Both the position numbers and the translations under genes were made by a program. DNA of 64,000 nucleotides from Geotoga petraea (lineage in GTDB: Bacteria; Thermotogota; Thermotogae; Petrotogales; Petrotogaceae): NCBI RefSeq assembly GCF_900102615.1, contig NZ_FMYV01000005.1, forward strand, positions 160,416-224,415, in the 5' to 3' direction. Under the pieces are notes generated by a model. That model saw nothing but the letters and a program-made list of their open reading frames with translations, was not told where the DNA came from and made no database searches. This document shows, piece after piece, positions 34,980 through 44,634 of the stretch. The stretch's first letter is position 1. Every line of letters begins with the position of its first letter.

Positions 34980-36716
34980 ATGCCTAAGGTATTTGTTAAT
35001 AATATAGAGATAGATGTTGCGGAAAACTCAACAGTTTTACAAGCTGTGAATAAAGCTGGCGGTTATGTACCAACTTTATGTTATATGAATTTAGAAGAAA
35101 TAGGAATAGAAAACAAACCTTCATCGTGTAGAGTTTGTGTAGTTGAGGTGGAAGGAAGAAAAAACTTAGCCCCTGCTTGTGTCACTCCAGTATTTGAAGG
35201 TATGAAAATAAATACTCATTCAAGAAGAGCAATAAATGCAAGAAGAACTGTGGTTCAACTTTTACTTTCTGATCATCCTCAGGATTGCTTGAAATGTCCT
35301 AAAAATGGAGATTGTGAATTGCAAAGTATAGCTTCAGAATTAAACATCACAAGGAATCCATACATGGGTAAAAAATCTATGTATGATAAAGATATTTCAG
35401 CAGCAATTATTAGGGACCCAAACAAATGTATTATGTGTAGGAAATGTGAAACTGCATGTAATGAATATCAAACAGTTGGAGTTTTGTCGGCAGTAGAAAG
35501 AGGCTTTGATTCAGTTGTTAAGCCAACATTTGATTGGTCTTTGGAAGATACTAACTGTACTTTTTGTGGTCAATGTGTTGCAGTATGCCCAACAGCTGCT
35601 TTAGTTGAAAACGATTATATTCAAGAAGTATGGGATGAAATAGAAGATAAAGAAAAACACGTTGTAGTGCAAACTGCCCCTGCGGTTCGAGTCGCATTAG
35701 CAGAAGAGTTTGGTCACAAGCCAGGAACTATCTCAACAGGAAAACTCGTTGGTGTTTTAAAAATGATGGGATTTGACAAAGTATTTGATACAAACTTTGC
35801 AGCTGATTTAACGATTATGGAAGAAGCTACCGAATTTGTCGATAGATTACAAAATGGTGGAACTATGCCTATGTTGACTTCTTGTTGCCCAGGTTGGGTT
35901 AAATTTTTAGAACATCAGTTTCCTGAATTAATTGATAGTCCTTCAACTGCAAAATCTCCTCAACAAATGTTCGGATCTATTGCAAAATCGTATTATGCAG
36001 AAGCTAACAATATTGATCCCAAAAATGTAACTGTAGTATCAATAATGCCTTGTTTGGCTAAAAAATATGAAGCTGGAAGAGATGAATTAAATTTCAGTGA
36101 AGAATACAAAGATGTTGATTATGTTATAACCACAAGGGAATTGGCAAAAATGATAAAAGAATCTGGTTTTAACTTTGATTCTATTCCTGAAGTTAAGTAT
36201 GATAACCCATTGGGAGAGTCAACTGGAGCAGCTGCTATATTTGGCAGAACTGGCGGTGTTGCTGAAGCTGCCTTAAGGACTGCCTATGAATGGATTACAG
36301 GTGAAGAACTGTTAGAAGTTGAATTCGAAGGGTTGCATGGATATAATTCTATCAGAATAGCAGAAGTAGACATAAAAGGGACACCTATAAGAGTTGGTGT
36401 CGCATTTGGACTTGGGAACGTGAGAAAACTTTTAGAAGATATTAGAGATGGAAGAGAGAAGGTTGATTTAATAGAAGTTATGGCATGTCCTGGCGGGTGT
36501 GTTGGTGGAGGTGGGCAACCTTACCACCACGGTAATTTTGATGTTATTAAAAAACGAATTGAGGCAATAAATAATGTAGACAGGACTTCAACTATCAGAA
36601 AATCACATGAAAACCCTTCTATCAAAAAATTGTACGAAGAATATTTAGATAAACCAGGATCAGATAAGTCACACAAGCTTTTGCACACACATTATTTTGA
36701 GAGAGAATGGTTATAA
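34980..36716 (+). CDS. hndD: [FeFe] hydrogenase catalytic subunit (HndD/HydA)
   Basis: Group A hydrogenase of 578 residues. From the N-terminus it has a plant-type [2Fe-2S] domain, a His-Cys [4Fe-4S] motif (HPQDCLKCPKNGDC), two ferredoxin clusters (CIMCRKCETAC, CTFCGQCVAVCP), and the H-cluster domain. L1 TSCCPGW is near residue 300, L2 MPCLAKKYE near 357, and L3 MACPGGCVGGGGQP near 500. All H-cluster cysteines are intact. The C-terminal small subunit-like region is fused. It lacks the longer C-terminal extension of T. maritima HydA. No hydEFG maturation genes lie in the window. Confidence 0.97.
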   Translation: MPKVFVNNIEIDVAENSTVLQAVNKAGGYVPTLCYMNLEEIGIENKPSSCRVCVVEVEGRKNLAPACVTPVFEGMKINTHSRRAINARRTVVQLLLSDHPQDCLKCPKNGDCELQSIASELNITRNPYMGKKSMYDKDISAAIIRDPNKCIMCRKCETACNEYQTVGVLSAVERGFDSVVKPTFDWSLEDTNCTFCGQCVAVCPTAALVENDYIQEVWDEIEDKEKHVVVQTAPAVRVALAEEFGHKPGTISTGKLVGVLKMMGFDKVFDTNFAADLTIMEEATEFVDRLQNGGTMPMLTSCCPGWVKFLEHQFPELIDSPSTAKSPQQMFGSIAKSYYAEANNIDPKNVTVVSIMPCLAKKYEAGRDELNFSEEYKDVDYVITTRELAKMIKESGFNFDSIPEVKYDNPLGESTGAAAIFGRTGGVAEAALRTAYEWITGEELLEVEFEGLHGYNSIRIAEVDIKGTPIRVGVAFGLGNVRKLLEDIRDGREKVDLIEVMACPGGCVGGGGQPYHHGNFDVIKKRIEAINNVDRTSTIRKSHENPSIKKLYEEYLDKPGSDKSHKLLHTHYFEREWL

Positions 36717-36722
36717 TATAAT

Positions 36723-36750
36723 AAAAGGGGCCTCTTGGTCCCTTTTATTT
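36723..36750 (+). terminator. Terminator of the hydrogenase operon
   Basis: AAAAGGGGCC, TCTT, GGTCCCTTTT form a 10-bp stem (one G-U), followed by ATTT. Confidence 0.8.
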
Positions 36751-36758
36751 AAATATAC

Positions 36759-36764
36759 TATAAT
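36759..36764 (+). promoter_or_regulatory. -10 element of the unknown gene at 36795
   Basis: TATAAT, about 30 nt before the start codon and directly after the hydrogenase terminator. No strong -35 is seen. Confidence 0.4.
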
Positions 36765-36794
36765 TATACATGCAAATAATTATGAGGTGATTTT

Positions 36795-37220
36795 ATGAAT
36801 TCATATGCAATGATTATAATAGCAAATGATGATGATGATGCTTTTATGAAATCAAGCAAAGCTGCTGAAAGATACGGTGATTATAACGTTTCTTCTATTA
36901 TAAACTACAGTGAAGAACCAAAACTCTTTAAACGTATCGCCATAAAAATGGTTGAAATGTATGGAGATCTTATAGAAGCTAATAAAAGTTTAATAAAAAA
37001 ATTTGAAGGCAAAGTTCCTGAAGACGATTTTATATTAAACCAAATGAAAGATAATTTGATTAGATTTGAAAAAGGTTATTATAAATTTCCTAATGAATGG
37101 AAAATAGTTTTTTTTAACGGTAATGATTTTGAGCATGTAGATACCAAAGATTTTGTTGAACAAATTATAAAACAAAACAAAGCGGAAAATCTTTACATGG
37201 CATTAATTGATACACCTTAA
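36795..37220 (+). CDS. Unknown 141-residue cytoplasmic protein
   Basis: I do not recognise this protein. It has a beta-rich start (SYAMIIIANDDDDAFMKSS), a long central helix (LFKRIAIKMVEMYGDLIEANKSLIKKFE), and ends with a strand-helix pattern (WKIVFFNGNDFEHVDTKDFVEQIIK). It has no signal peptide, membrane segment or cysteine. It has its own promoter and is flanked by two terminators, so it is monocistronic between the hydrogenase operon and copZ-copA. Coding is supported by GAGGTGA before the ATG and by codon use like its neighbours. Confidence 0.75.
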   Translation: MNSYAMIIIANDDDDAFMKSSKAAERYGDYNVSSIINYSEEPKLFKRIAIKMVEMYGDLIEANKSLIKKFEGKVPEDDFILNQMKDNLIRFEKGYYKFPNEWKIVFFNGNDFEHVDTKDFVEQIIKQNKAENLYMALIDTP

Positions 37221-37249
37221 AAAAAGAGCCCTGAAGGCTCTTTTTTTTT
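37219..37249. terminator. Bidirectional terminator between the unknown gene and copZ
   Basis: GAGCC, CTGAA, GGCTC with A-run on the left and eight T on the right. It serves both convergent genes. Confidence 0.88.
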
Positions 37250-37451
37250 ACATGTATATTTGGGCAGGATATCCTGCATCATCCAACAATTTTTGAACCA
37301 TCTCAGCTGGTTCTTCAGTTTCAACATGAACTTTTTTACCCTCTAAATCTACCTCAAATCCAGTTATAGACTTTTTAGAAGACAAAGCCTTTTCTATAGT
37401 TGATTTACAATGCTCGCAAGACATATCTGGAACATCAAATGTATATTTCAC
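37248..37451 (-). CDS. copZ: Heavy-metal-binding chaperone (CopZ-like)
   Basis: A single 67-residue HMA domain. The metal motif reads MSCEHCKSTIEKAL, with Cys at residues 12 and 15. It probably carries Cu(I) to the ATPase encoded just upstream (16 nt apart). Copper specificity is inferred from the CopA partner. Confidence 0.9.
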   Translation of the reverse strand: MKYTFDVPDMSCEHCKSTIEKALSSKKSITGFEVDLEGKKVHVETEEPAEMVQKLLDDAGYPAQIYM

Positions 37452-37466
37452 TTTTTATCCCCTCCT

Positions 37467-39638
37467 TTAAAATTTATTTTTTATACTATTTGAATTAATT
37501 ATAACATTGATTGAACTAAAAATCATAGCAATTTCAGCTATAGCTGGATGTAAGGCACCACTCATTGCAAGAGGTATAGCTATCAAGTTGTAAGCAAAAG
37601 CCCAAAACAAATTTTGTTTTATCTTAGAAAAAGTCACTTTTGATATATCTATTGAATCTACTATTTTTTGAATATCTCCTTTAATAGAAACTATATCTGC
37701 ACTTTCAATAGCTAAATCTGTTCCCGTACCTATAGCCAAAGATAAATCTGCTGCTTTTAAAGCTGCTGCATCATTTATTCCGTCTCCAACCATACAAACT
37801 TTTTTACCTTGCATTTTTAATTTATTTACTATATCGACTTTATCTTTTGGTTTCATTTCAGCTTCATAATAGTCTACGCCAACAATTTCAGCAACTTTTT
37901 GTGCAGTAACTTTATTGTCTCCAGTTAAAATATATGTAGTTAATCCCATTTCTTTTAATTTTTTAATCGTGTCAACTGCATCGCTTTTAATTGGATCTTC
38001 TATTGAAATTATACCCAATTTTTCGTCATTTTTAGTTACTTCTATAATTGTATTTTTACCATTAAGAATATCTCTATAATTTTCAGAATTTTCTGGTTTT
38101 CCAACAAAATATTTATCATTATTATAGACACCTGATATTCCTTTTGATGTAATTTCTTCAATATTATCAAATTTTATTTTTTTGTATAAATTATTCTCTT
38201 TGGAATATTTTATAACGGCGTTAGCAAGGGGATGATTTGAATATTCTTCTAAAGAAGCAATAACACTAAAAACATCTTCTTTAATATTATGATAAACAAC
38301 TTTTGGATTGCCCTCTGTTATTGTTCCTGTTTTGTCAAATAAAATTGTGTCAATGTCTTTTGAAGTTTGAATGGCAGAACCATTTCTAATAATCAATCCC
38401 TTTTTTGCAGCTACTCCACTTCCAGATACCAATGCCATAGGTATTGCCAATCCCAAAGCACAAGGACAAGCTATAACAAGTGTTGCTACAAACACAAAAA
38501 TTGATTGAGAAAGAACATTAATCTCATCTTTTATCCAGAACAGATTATTTGATAGAAACTCTTGATAACCAGCTAAATTTTCAAAATTAAAATACCAAAA
38601 CAACGCACTAAAAACTGCCAATCCAAAAACTATCGGAATAAAATAGTTTGTTATTTTGTCTGCAAAAGCCTGGATAGGAATCTTAGCTGATTGAGACTCT
38701 TCTATCAACTTAATCATTTGACTCAAAAAAGTGTCTTCTCCAACTTTTTCAACTTTAACTTTTATCATACCGTTTTCATTAATCGTACCACCAATAACTT
38801 CCTCACCTTTTTCTTTATAAACGGGAACTGGTTCACCTGTAACCATAGATTCATTTATACTGGCACCACCATAAATTATTTCTCCATCTAAAGGTATTTT
38901 TGAGCCTTTTTTTACTACTATAATATCACCTTTTTTTACTGAATCAACTGGTACTTCAATCTGTTCATTTCCTTCAGTTTCAACAAAAGCATAATTTGAT
39001 TGCAATTCTAATAAATTTTTTATTTCTTTAGAGGCATTTCTCTTCAATTTAGATTCAATAAATCTGCCAAGTATGTGTAAATTAATAAGCATAGCTGCTA
39101 AAGTACCAAATGATAAAATATCAAAACTTGTAATAGCCAAAAGGTTTGTAATCCAAGCGGATATTCCACCCAAACTTACCAAAGTATCCATATTGGTGTG
39201 ACCATGAGATACTGCAATATAAGCACCTTTTAAAGTCTTTCTCCCAGAATAAAAAAGTACAATTGAAGAAAAAACTAATTCGATGTAATGAAAAAAGGGT
39301 ATTGTTATACCAAACATATTTAAAACCATCAGTATCATTAAGGGTATTGTTATAGCAGAGGCTATTATTAAATTATTTTTCGATTTCTTATACTTTTCTT
39401 CTAAGACATCATTAGATATTCTTTTTTTTACTGCCTTATACCCTACATTTTTAATTTGCCTTTCTATTTGTTCAAAAGGAATCTCTTTCGAAGATATCAA
39501 GAATGCCCTCTCTGTAGCTAAATTTATTGAAACATATTTTACTTCTTCTATTTTTTTTAACGCCCTCTCTACATTTCTAACACAACCAGCACAGGTCATT
39601 CCCTCTACTGAAAAATTTATTTTATAATCCTCATTCAT
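37467..39638 (-). CDS. copA: Copper-exporting P1B-type ATPase CopA
   Basis: It has one N-terminal HMA domain (GMTCAGC, Cys16 and Cys19), eight membrane segments, and the intramembrane motif ACPCALG that defines Cu(I)-ATPases. Phosphorylation motif DKTGT, HP locus (SNHPLANAV) and GDGINDAAAL are all present. The length is 723 residues, somewhat short because only one HMA domain is present. The start is ATG 39638; a GTG six bases upstream lies in the AGGAGGTG ribosome site. It is followed by copZ. The promoter region has a CsoR-like operator. Confidence 0.96.
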   Translation of the reverse strand: MNEDYKINFSVEGMTCAGCVRNVERALKKIEEVKYVSINLATERAFLISSKEIPFEQIERQIKNVGYKAVKKRISNDVLEEKYKKSKNNLIIASAITIPLMILMVLNMFGITIPFFHYIELVFSSIVLFYSGRKTLKGAYIAVSHGHTNMDTLVSLGGISAWITNLLAITSFDILSFGTLAAMLINLHILGRFIESKLKRNASKEIKNLLELQSNYAFVETEGNEQIEVPVDSVKKGDIIVVKKGSKIPLDGEIIYGGASINESMVTGEPVPVYKEKGEEVIGGTINENGMIKVKVEKVGEDTFLSQMIKLIEESQSAKIPIQAFADKITNYFIPIVFGLAVFSALFWYFNFENLAGYQEFLSNNLFWIKDEINVLSQSIFVFVATLVIACPCALGLAIPMALVSGSGVAAKKGLIIRNGSAIQTSKDIDTILFDKTGTITEGNPKVVYHNIKEDVFSVIASLEEYSNHPLANAVIKYSKENNLYKKIKFDNIEEITSKGISGVYNNDKYFVGKPENSENYRDILNGKNTIIEVTKNDEKLGIISIEDPIKSDAVDTIKKLKEMGLTTYILTGDNKVTAQKVAEIVGVDYYEAEMKPKDKVDIVNKLKMQGKKVCMVGDGINDAAALKAADLSLAIGTGTDLAIESADIVSIKGDIQKIVDSIDISKVTFSKIKQNLFWAFAYNLIAIPLAMSGALHPAIAEIAMIFSSINVIINSNSIKNKF

Positions 39639-39651
39639 ATTCACACCTCCT

Positions 39652-39672
39652 TATCCCCCTGTGGGGGGTATA
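39652..39672 (-). promoter_or_regulatory. CsoR-type copper operator ahead of copA
   Basis: A pseudo-palindrome with G/C tracts, TATCCCCC - TGT - GGGGGGTATA on the plus strand, stands out in A/T-rich DNA. It overlaps the leader just before the copA ribosome site. It resembles CsoR operators (TA-C-tract / G-tract-TA). No csoR gene is in the window. Confidence 0.65.
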
Positions 39673-39718
39673 AATATATGATAACTTATTTTTATTAAAT
39701 AAAGATTAATAAAACTTA

Positions 39719-39761
39719 AAAAAATAACTCCTGTAAAAAATTTTTACAGGAGTTATTTTTT
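39719..39761. terminator. Strong terminator after the anchored surface protein gene
   Basis: A 15-bp perfect stem (TAACTCCTGTAAAAA and its complement, 1-nt centre) is flanked by A- and T-runs. It can act on either strand. Confidence 0.88.
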
Positions 39762-39765
39762 GATT

Positions 39766-41418
39766 CTATTTAATTTTTAGAATTATATTTTTTATCTCAG
39801 AGCCATCATCTTTTCCGTACATTTCTTTTAAAGCTGTATTTAACTGTTCTTTTATTTTTTCCATTCCACTAACAGTTTTAAAATCTTCATAATTATGCAT
39901 TGATGAAACTAACCTAAGGTTATCAAAAACTTTTGAATAATTATTATCAAAGAATTGTTTGATCGATGAAGCGTTAGTTACTATTATATACTCCTCTACA
40001 GTTATTCTTTGATCTTTCGCCCAAATCTGATAATCAGAAGTTATAACTTCTGATTTGAACTCTTGATTGGCATTTATATATCTTATTTCTGGATTTTCTG
40101 ACCCGTAATATTTTATTTCGGTAAATCCTAAAAATTCTGGATTTCCCAAATTTTTAATAGAATAAACACCAACTCTATCATCATTAAATCTTACATAAAG
40201 GAAATCTTTTGCTATTGTTATTTTATCAATATCATCCAGCTCCATCGATTTTATTATATTAGGGTTCATTGGATTGGATATATTTGCTATATTAATGCCT
40301 TCAGAATCTCTAAGAATAAATAAATAATTACCATCTTTAACTACTTCTTTAACTGTTCCACCCACTTTGATATTGGTTATTTCTGTGGGATTCCTTGGAT
40401 CTACAACTTCATACACAGTGACTCCATCTCTACCAGAAGGTGAATAAAGATAAGTTTTATCTGGTAATTTTTTTGTCCTAAAATCAATACTTGTTTTACT
40501 TTCTGAATTTCCATCGAAAGCTGTAACAGTTATAGTGTATTCACTTTCATAATCTAAACCTTCTAAAATAATATTTGTATTTTTAGATCTTGTTTGGATA
40601 TTTTTTATATTTCCATTTTTCTTCAAATCAACAGTGTAAAGGATGTCATTGTTTTCTTTATCATTTGACTTAAAAGATAGGCTAATTGTGTTTAAAGGAT
40701 CGACTGTTTCTCCACTCGATAAACCACTAACCATAGGTTCACTCGGCGGAGTGTTGTTATAAATTTCATAACCTTCCGTATATTCAAACATTTTACCATT
40801 TTCTACTACAGAAAATTTTAAATTGCTTACAGGTCCTAAATTTTCAAGAGTAAAAGTATTTTCATCAAATGAAGCGAATTTATAATACTTTTCCCCATCT
40901 TTTTTGTAGACAAGATATTTATCATATCCTTCAGGCATTTCTAAACTTAAATTATTTCCAATCCAAGAATAGTTTATTGAATACTTAATAGTTTTTTTAG
41001 AAAGAGGAATTTCTATGGTTTTATTATCATCTAAATAAACTTCTTTTGTCCCGCTGTAAGTAATTAAAGCATCGTCATTCAGTACATTTAAAGTCACTTC
41101 ATAATTTCCATCTTTTATGTTTTCGAGTAAAACATTTTGATCAAGAGTGAAATCAAAAGAGTAGGTGTCATTTCCTTCTAAAACCACGTTAAGGCTGTTA
41201 AGATTTTCTTGTACTGAAGATTCAGGTATGTCATAGTTAATTGTAAGCTCGTATTTTTTATTGAAAACCGTAAAAAGTATTATCATTATCAAAGTAAATA
41301 CTACAATAATTCCTATGGAAGAAAAAAGTATTATTTTTTCTCTTTTATTATTTTTGGTGTAATTTTCTTCGTTTACTAATTCTTCAAATTCTTGATTTTC
41401 GTTTTTATTTTCATCCAT
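39766..41418 (-). CDS. Membrane-anchored surface protein with FN3-like and LVIVD-like repeats
   Basis: The acidic cytoplasmic N-terminus (about 30 residues, KNNKREK) precedes one membrane helix. About 490 residues are exported. Strand-rich Ig/PEGA-like repeats come first, then a fibronectin-like domain (PPSEPMVSGLSSGETV... YTITVTAFDG). After that are LVIVD-type repeats (VTVYEVVDPRNPTEITNIKV, INIANISNPMNPNIIKSM, VGVYSIKNLGNPEFLGFTEI) that usually form a propeller. I start at ATG 41418 because the upstream GTG overlaps GAGGTG. Function unknown; a surface or toga-spanning role is plausible. Confidence 0.75.
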   Translation of the reverse strand: MDENKNENQEFEELVNEENYTKNNKREKIILFSSIGIIVVFTLIMIILFTVFNKKYELTINYDIPESSVQENLNSLNVVLEGNDTYSFDFTLDQNVLLENIKDGNYEVTLNVLNDDALITYSGTKEVYLDDNKTIEIPLSKKTIKYSINYSWIGNNLSLEMPEGYDKYLVYKKDGEKYYKFASFDENTFTLENLGPVSNLKFSVVENGKMFEYTEGYEIYNNTPPSEPMVSGLSSGETVDPLNTISLSFKSNDKENNDILYTVDLKKNGNIKNIQTRSKNTNIILEGLDYESEYTITVTAFDGNSESKTSIDFRTKKLPDKTYLYSPSGRDGVTVYEVVDPRNPTEITNIKVGGTVKEVVKDGNYLFILRDSEGINIANISNPMNPNIIKSMELDDIDKITIAKDFLYVRFNDDRVGVYSIKNLGNPEFLGFTEIKYYGSENPEIRYINANQEFKSEVITSDYQIWAKDQRITVEEYIIVTNASSIKQFFDNNYSKVFDNLRLVSSMHNYEDFKTVSGMEKIKEQLNTALKEMYGKDDGSEIKNIILKIK

Positions 41419-41452
41419 TTTTATCACCTCAAAGGAATTATATCATATTTAT

Positions 41453-41479
41453 AAAAAAAGGCATCATTTTTCAGATGCC
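41453..41479 (-). terminator. Terminator after pgk-tpi
   Basis: On the minus strand GGCATC, 8-nt loop, GATGCC, then TTTTTTT. Confidence 0.85.
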
Positions 41480-41490
41480 TTTAATAATTT

Positions 41491-43458
41491 TTACACGATT
41501 ATATCTCTCATAATATTTGCTAATTCTATAAAATCTTCTTTTAATGAGGCTCCTCCAACTAATCCCCCATCAATATCAGGCTTGCTAAATAGTCCAAATA
41601 TGTTTTCAGGTTTTACTGAACCTCCGTATAATATTGACGTCGAATTTGCAACATCTTGGTCATAAATTTCTGATATTAACCTTCTTATGGATTCATGTGT
41701 ATCTTGAGCTTGTTTAGGAGTTGCAACTTTCCCGGTGCCTATTGCCCAAACAGGTTCGTATGCAATTACAACATTTGACATGTCTTCTTTAGTTACACCT
41801 TTTAATCCTTTTTTTATCTGTCTTTCAACTACATTAAGTGTTAAGCCATCTTCTCTTTCTTCAAGAAGTTCCCCAACACATAATATAACTTTTAATTCAT
41901 TTGATAAAGCTTTTTTAACTTTTTTGTTTATTTCTTCATCTGTTTCTTTAAAAATATTCCTTCTTTCTGAATGACCTAATATAACGTATTCTGTATTTAT
42001 ATCTTTAAGCATTTTTGCTGATATTTCACCTGTAAATGCTCCGCTATCTTCAAAATACATATTTTCAGCTGCTACTTTTATTTTTGAACTTCTTGTTATA
42101 TCAGCAACTCTATCTAACGCTGTATAAGGGACTCCCAATATTATTTCGAATTTATTCTCATTTCCAATTTGACCAACTAATTTGTTTACAAATGCGGAAG
42201 CTTCTGTGTTTGTTTTGTTCATCTTCCAGTTACCTGCAAGGATAAAATTTCTTTCTCCCAATCTTTTTTTATTTGCGATTGATTTTATCCCAGGCAATTC
42301 ATTTCCTTCAAGGTATTCTAATGAAGCCCCACCTCCAGTGGAAACATGTGAGAATTTTTGAGCTAATCCAAATTTTTCAGCAGCCGCAGCTGAATCTCCA
42401 CCACCAATAATACTGGTAGTTCCTTTATCTGTAAGATCGGCTATCAATTGAGCTACTTGTTTTGTCCCCTCAGCAAAATCATCTATTTCGAATACCCCCA
42501 TAGGACCATTCCATACTATTGTTTTCATATTTGATAGTTCGTTTTTAAATAACTCTAAAGTCTTAGGGCCTATATCTAACCCCATCCATCCTTCTTCTAT
42601 TCCATCATCAATAGAAACTATTTTCTTTTCAACACCTGTTTCTAATTTTTGAGCTACTACTGCATCTGTTGGTAATATAAGCTCAACATTCTTTTCTTTC
42701 GCTTCTTTTATCAATTCTTTTGCCAAATCTATCTTGTCTTCTTCAAATTTTGAAGAACCTATTTTTTTATCAAGAGCTTTCAAAAACGTAAACATCATTG
42801 CTCCACCAATGAATATCTTATTAGCTTCGTTCATTAGGTTTTTTATTACACCTATTTTATCTGATACTTTTGCTCCTCCAAGTATAACAGCGTAAGGTTT
42901 TTCTGGGTTTTCTGTAACTCCCCCAATAAACTTTATCTCTTTTTCCATCAAAAAACCTGCTACAGATGGGATAACAGATGCAATCCCAACGTTGGAAGCA
43001 TGAGCTCTATGAGCTGTACCGAAAGCATCATTCACATGAATATCAGCTAAAGAAGCCCAATAATTTGATAACTCCTCATCGTTTTTCTTTTCACCTTTTT
43101 CGAACCTTGTATTTTCTAAAACTAAAATTTCTCCAGATTTTAAAGATTCTACAGCTTTATCTACTTTTTCACCTCTTGTATCATCGACAAACTTAACCTC
43201 ATTATCTATTATTTCATTTAATCTTTCTGCAACTGGTTTTAAAGAAAATTCTGGTGTTCTTTCACCTTTTGGTCTGCCTAAATGAGAAAGAAGTATTACT
43301 TTAGCACCTTTTTCTAAAACATAGTTAATCGACGGAATAGCTGCTTTTATTCTTGTTTCATCTGTAATTTTTCCATCTTTTATTGGTACGTTAAAATCAA
43401 CTCTCATAATTACTTTTTTGTCTTTTAAATCAATATCTTTTATCGTCATTTTACTCAT
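41491..43458 (-). CDS. pgk-tpi: Phosphoglycerate kinase-triosephosphate isomerase fusion
   Basis: A single 655-residue chain. PGK is residues 1 to about 400 ([35 protein letters not shown]). TIM follows from about 405 ([33 protein letters not shown]). This fusion is known from Thermotoga maritima and is a lineage marker. In T. maritima a separate PGK is also made; I see no obvious slippery site at the junction here, but have not excluded one. The start is ATG 43458 after GGGGGTGA, not the more upstream ATG. It is preceded by gap. Confidence 0.97.
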   Translation of the reverse strand: MSKMTIKDIDLKDKKVIMRVDFNVPIKDGKITDETRIKAAIPSINYVLEKGAKVILLSHLGRPKGERTPEFSLKPVAERLNEIIDNEVKFVDDTRGEKVDKAVESLKSGEILVLENTRFEKGEKKNDEELSNYWASLADIHVNDAFGTAHRAHASNVGIASVIPSVAGFLMEKEIKFIGGVTENPEKPYAVILGGAKVSDKIGVIKNLMNEANKIFIGGAMMFTFLKALDKKIGSSKFEEDKIDLAKELIKEAKEKNVELILPTDAVVAQKLETGVEKKIVSIDDGIEEGWMGLDIGPKTLELFKNELSNMKTIVWNGPMGVFEIDDFAEGTKQVAQLIADLTDKGTTSIIGGGDSAAAAEKFGLAQKFSHVSTGGGASLEYLEGNELPGIKSIANKKRLGERNFILAGNWKMNKTNTEASAFVNKLVGQIGNENKFEIILGVPYTALDRVADITRSSKIKVAAENMYFEDSGAFTGEISAKMLKDINTEYVILGHSERRNIFKETDEEINKKVKKALSNELKVILCVGELLEEREDGLTLNVVERQIKKGLKGVTKEDMSNVVIAYEPVWAIGTGKVATPKQAQDTHESIRRLISEIYDQDVANSTSILYGGSVKPENIFGLFSKPDIDGGLVGGASLKEDFIELANIMRDIIV

Positions 43459-43480
43459 TATTTCACCCCCGGGTTTATTT

Positions 43481-43507
43481 AAAAAAAGGGAGACGTTTAG
43501 GTCTCCC
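43481..43507 (-). terminator. Terminator/attenuator between gap and pgk-tpi
   Basis: On the minus strand GGGAGAC, a 6-nt loop, GTCTCCC, then seven T. It would leave read-through expression of pgk-tpi lower than gap. Confidence 0.82.
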
Positions 43508-43523
43508 ATTTATTTACTTTTTA

Positions 43524-44534
43524 TTATTTAATTAATGATGCTAAATGTTTTACCAATCTAACTAATTGTGTTGTATAACTCATTTCGTTATCATACCAAG
43601 AAACAACTTTAACTAACTGTTTTCCATCAACAGTCATAACATTTGTCATTAATGAGTCAAATAATGAACCGTTTGAACTGCCTATTACATCACTTGATAC
43701 TATTGGATCTTCTGTGTAGCCTAATGTATCTTTTAACTCACCTTCTGAAGCTTCTTTCATTGCTTTATTTATATCTTCTGCTGTTACTTCTTTTTCAAGT
43801 TCAACAACTAAATCAACTACAGATCCAGTAACTACTGGGACTCTCATAGCTATACCATCTAATTTACCGTTTAATTCAGGTAAAACTTTTCCAACCGCTA
43901 CAGCTGCACCTGTCGTTGTAGGTGAAATATTTTGAGAAGCAGCTCTTGCTCTTCTGAAGTCTTTATGTACTCCATCAACAGTATTTTGATCTGCTGTAAA
44001 AGCATGGATAGTTGTCATAAAACCTTTAACTATTCCAAAATTATCATTTAAAACTTTTGCAACTGGAGCTAAACAGTTTGTTGTACAAGAAGCTCCATCT
44101 ATAATATCTTCGTTACCAGATAAAATTTTGTGATTTACGTTGTACACAATACTTGGTATATCTCCTTTACCAGGAGCAGATATTACTACTTTTTTAGCCC
44201 CAGCATCTAAATGCATAGCTGCTTTTTCTTTTGTTCTGAATACACCAGTACATTCTAAAACAACGTCAACGCCTAATTCTTTCCAAGGTAATTTAGTAGG
44301 ATCTTTCTCAGCAATAACTTTTATATCTTTGCCGTTTACACTGAAAGCTCCTTCTTTTACTTCTACTGTTCCTTTGAATCTTCCATGTGGAGTATCATAT
44401 TTCAATAAATGAGCTAATGCTTTTGAATCAGATAAGTCATTAATAGCAACGATATCAAATTCTGGGTTATCAAACATAAGTCTAAAAGCCAATCTCCCAA
44501 TTCTTCCAAATCCGTTAATAGCAACTTTTACCAT
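43524..44534 (-). CDS. gap: Glyceraldehyde-3-phosphate dehydrogenase
   Basis: NAD-dependent glycolytic GAPDH of 336 residues. It has the Rossmann start [18 protein letters not shown], active-site Cys in SCTTNCLAP, the AITVDKT-like [10 protein letters not shown] and the SWYDNEM terminus. Strong ribosome site AGGAGGTG. It heads the glycolytic pair with pgk-tpi, from which it is separated by a terminator. Confidence 0.97.
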   Translation of the reverse strand: MVKVAINGFGRIGRLAFRLMFDNPEFDIVAINDLSDSKALAHLLKYDTPHGRFKGTVEVKEGAFSVNGKDIKVIAEKDPTKLPWKELGVDVVLECTGVFRTKEKAAMHLDAGAKKVVISAPGKGDIPSIVYNVNHKILSGNEDIIDGASCTTNCLAPVAKVLNDNFGIVKGFMTTIHAFTADQNTVDGVHKDFRRARAASQNISPTTTGAAVAVGKVLPELNGKLDGIAMRVPVVTGSVVDLVVELEKEVTAEDINKAMKEASEGELKDTLGYTEDPIVSSDVIGSSNGSLFDSLMTNVMTVDGKQLVKVVSWYDNEMSYTTQLVRLVKHLASLIK

Positions 44535-44562
44535 TTGTGCACCTCCTAAAGATATATGAGCA

Positions 44563-44586
44563 ATAGTTATTTTTTTCTCTAACTAT
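44563..44586 (-). promoter_or_regulatory. Inverted repeat at the gap transcription start
   Basis: ATAGTTA (44563-44569) and TAACTAT (44580-44586) enclose an A-rich loop. It begins within the last base of the probable -10, so it could be an operator or a 5' mRNA hairpin. Confidence 0.45.
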
Positions 44587-44617
44587 ATTATATTCCTAAA
44601 ATTATAAATTAATGCAA
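44587..44617 (-). promoter_or_regulatory. gap promoter
   Basis: On the minus strand TTGCAT, 19 nt, TATAAT (-10 at 44592-44587). Spacing is 2 nt longer than ideal. Confidence 0.5.
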
Positions 44618-44634
44618 AACATAGGTTAATTTTA

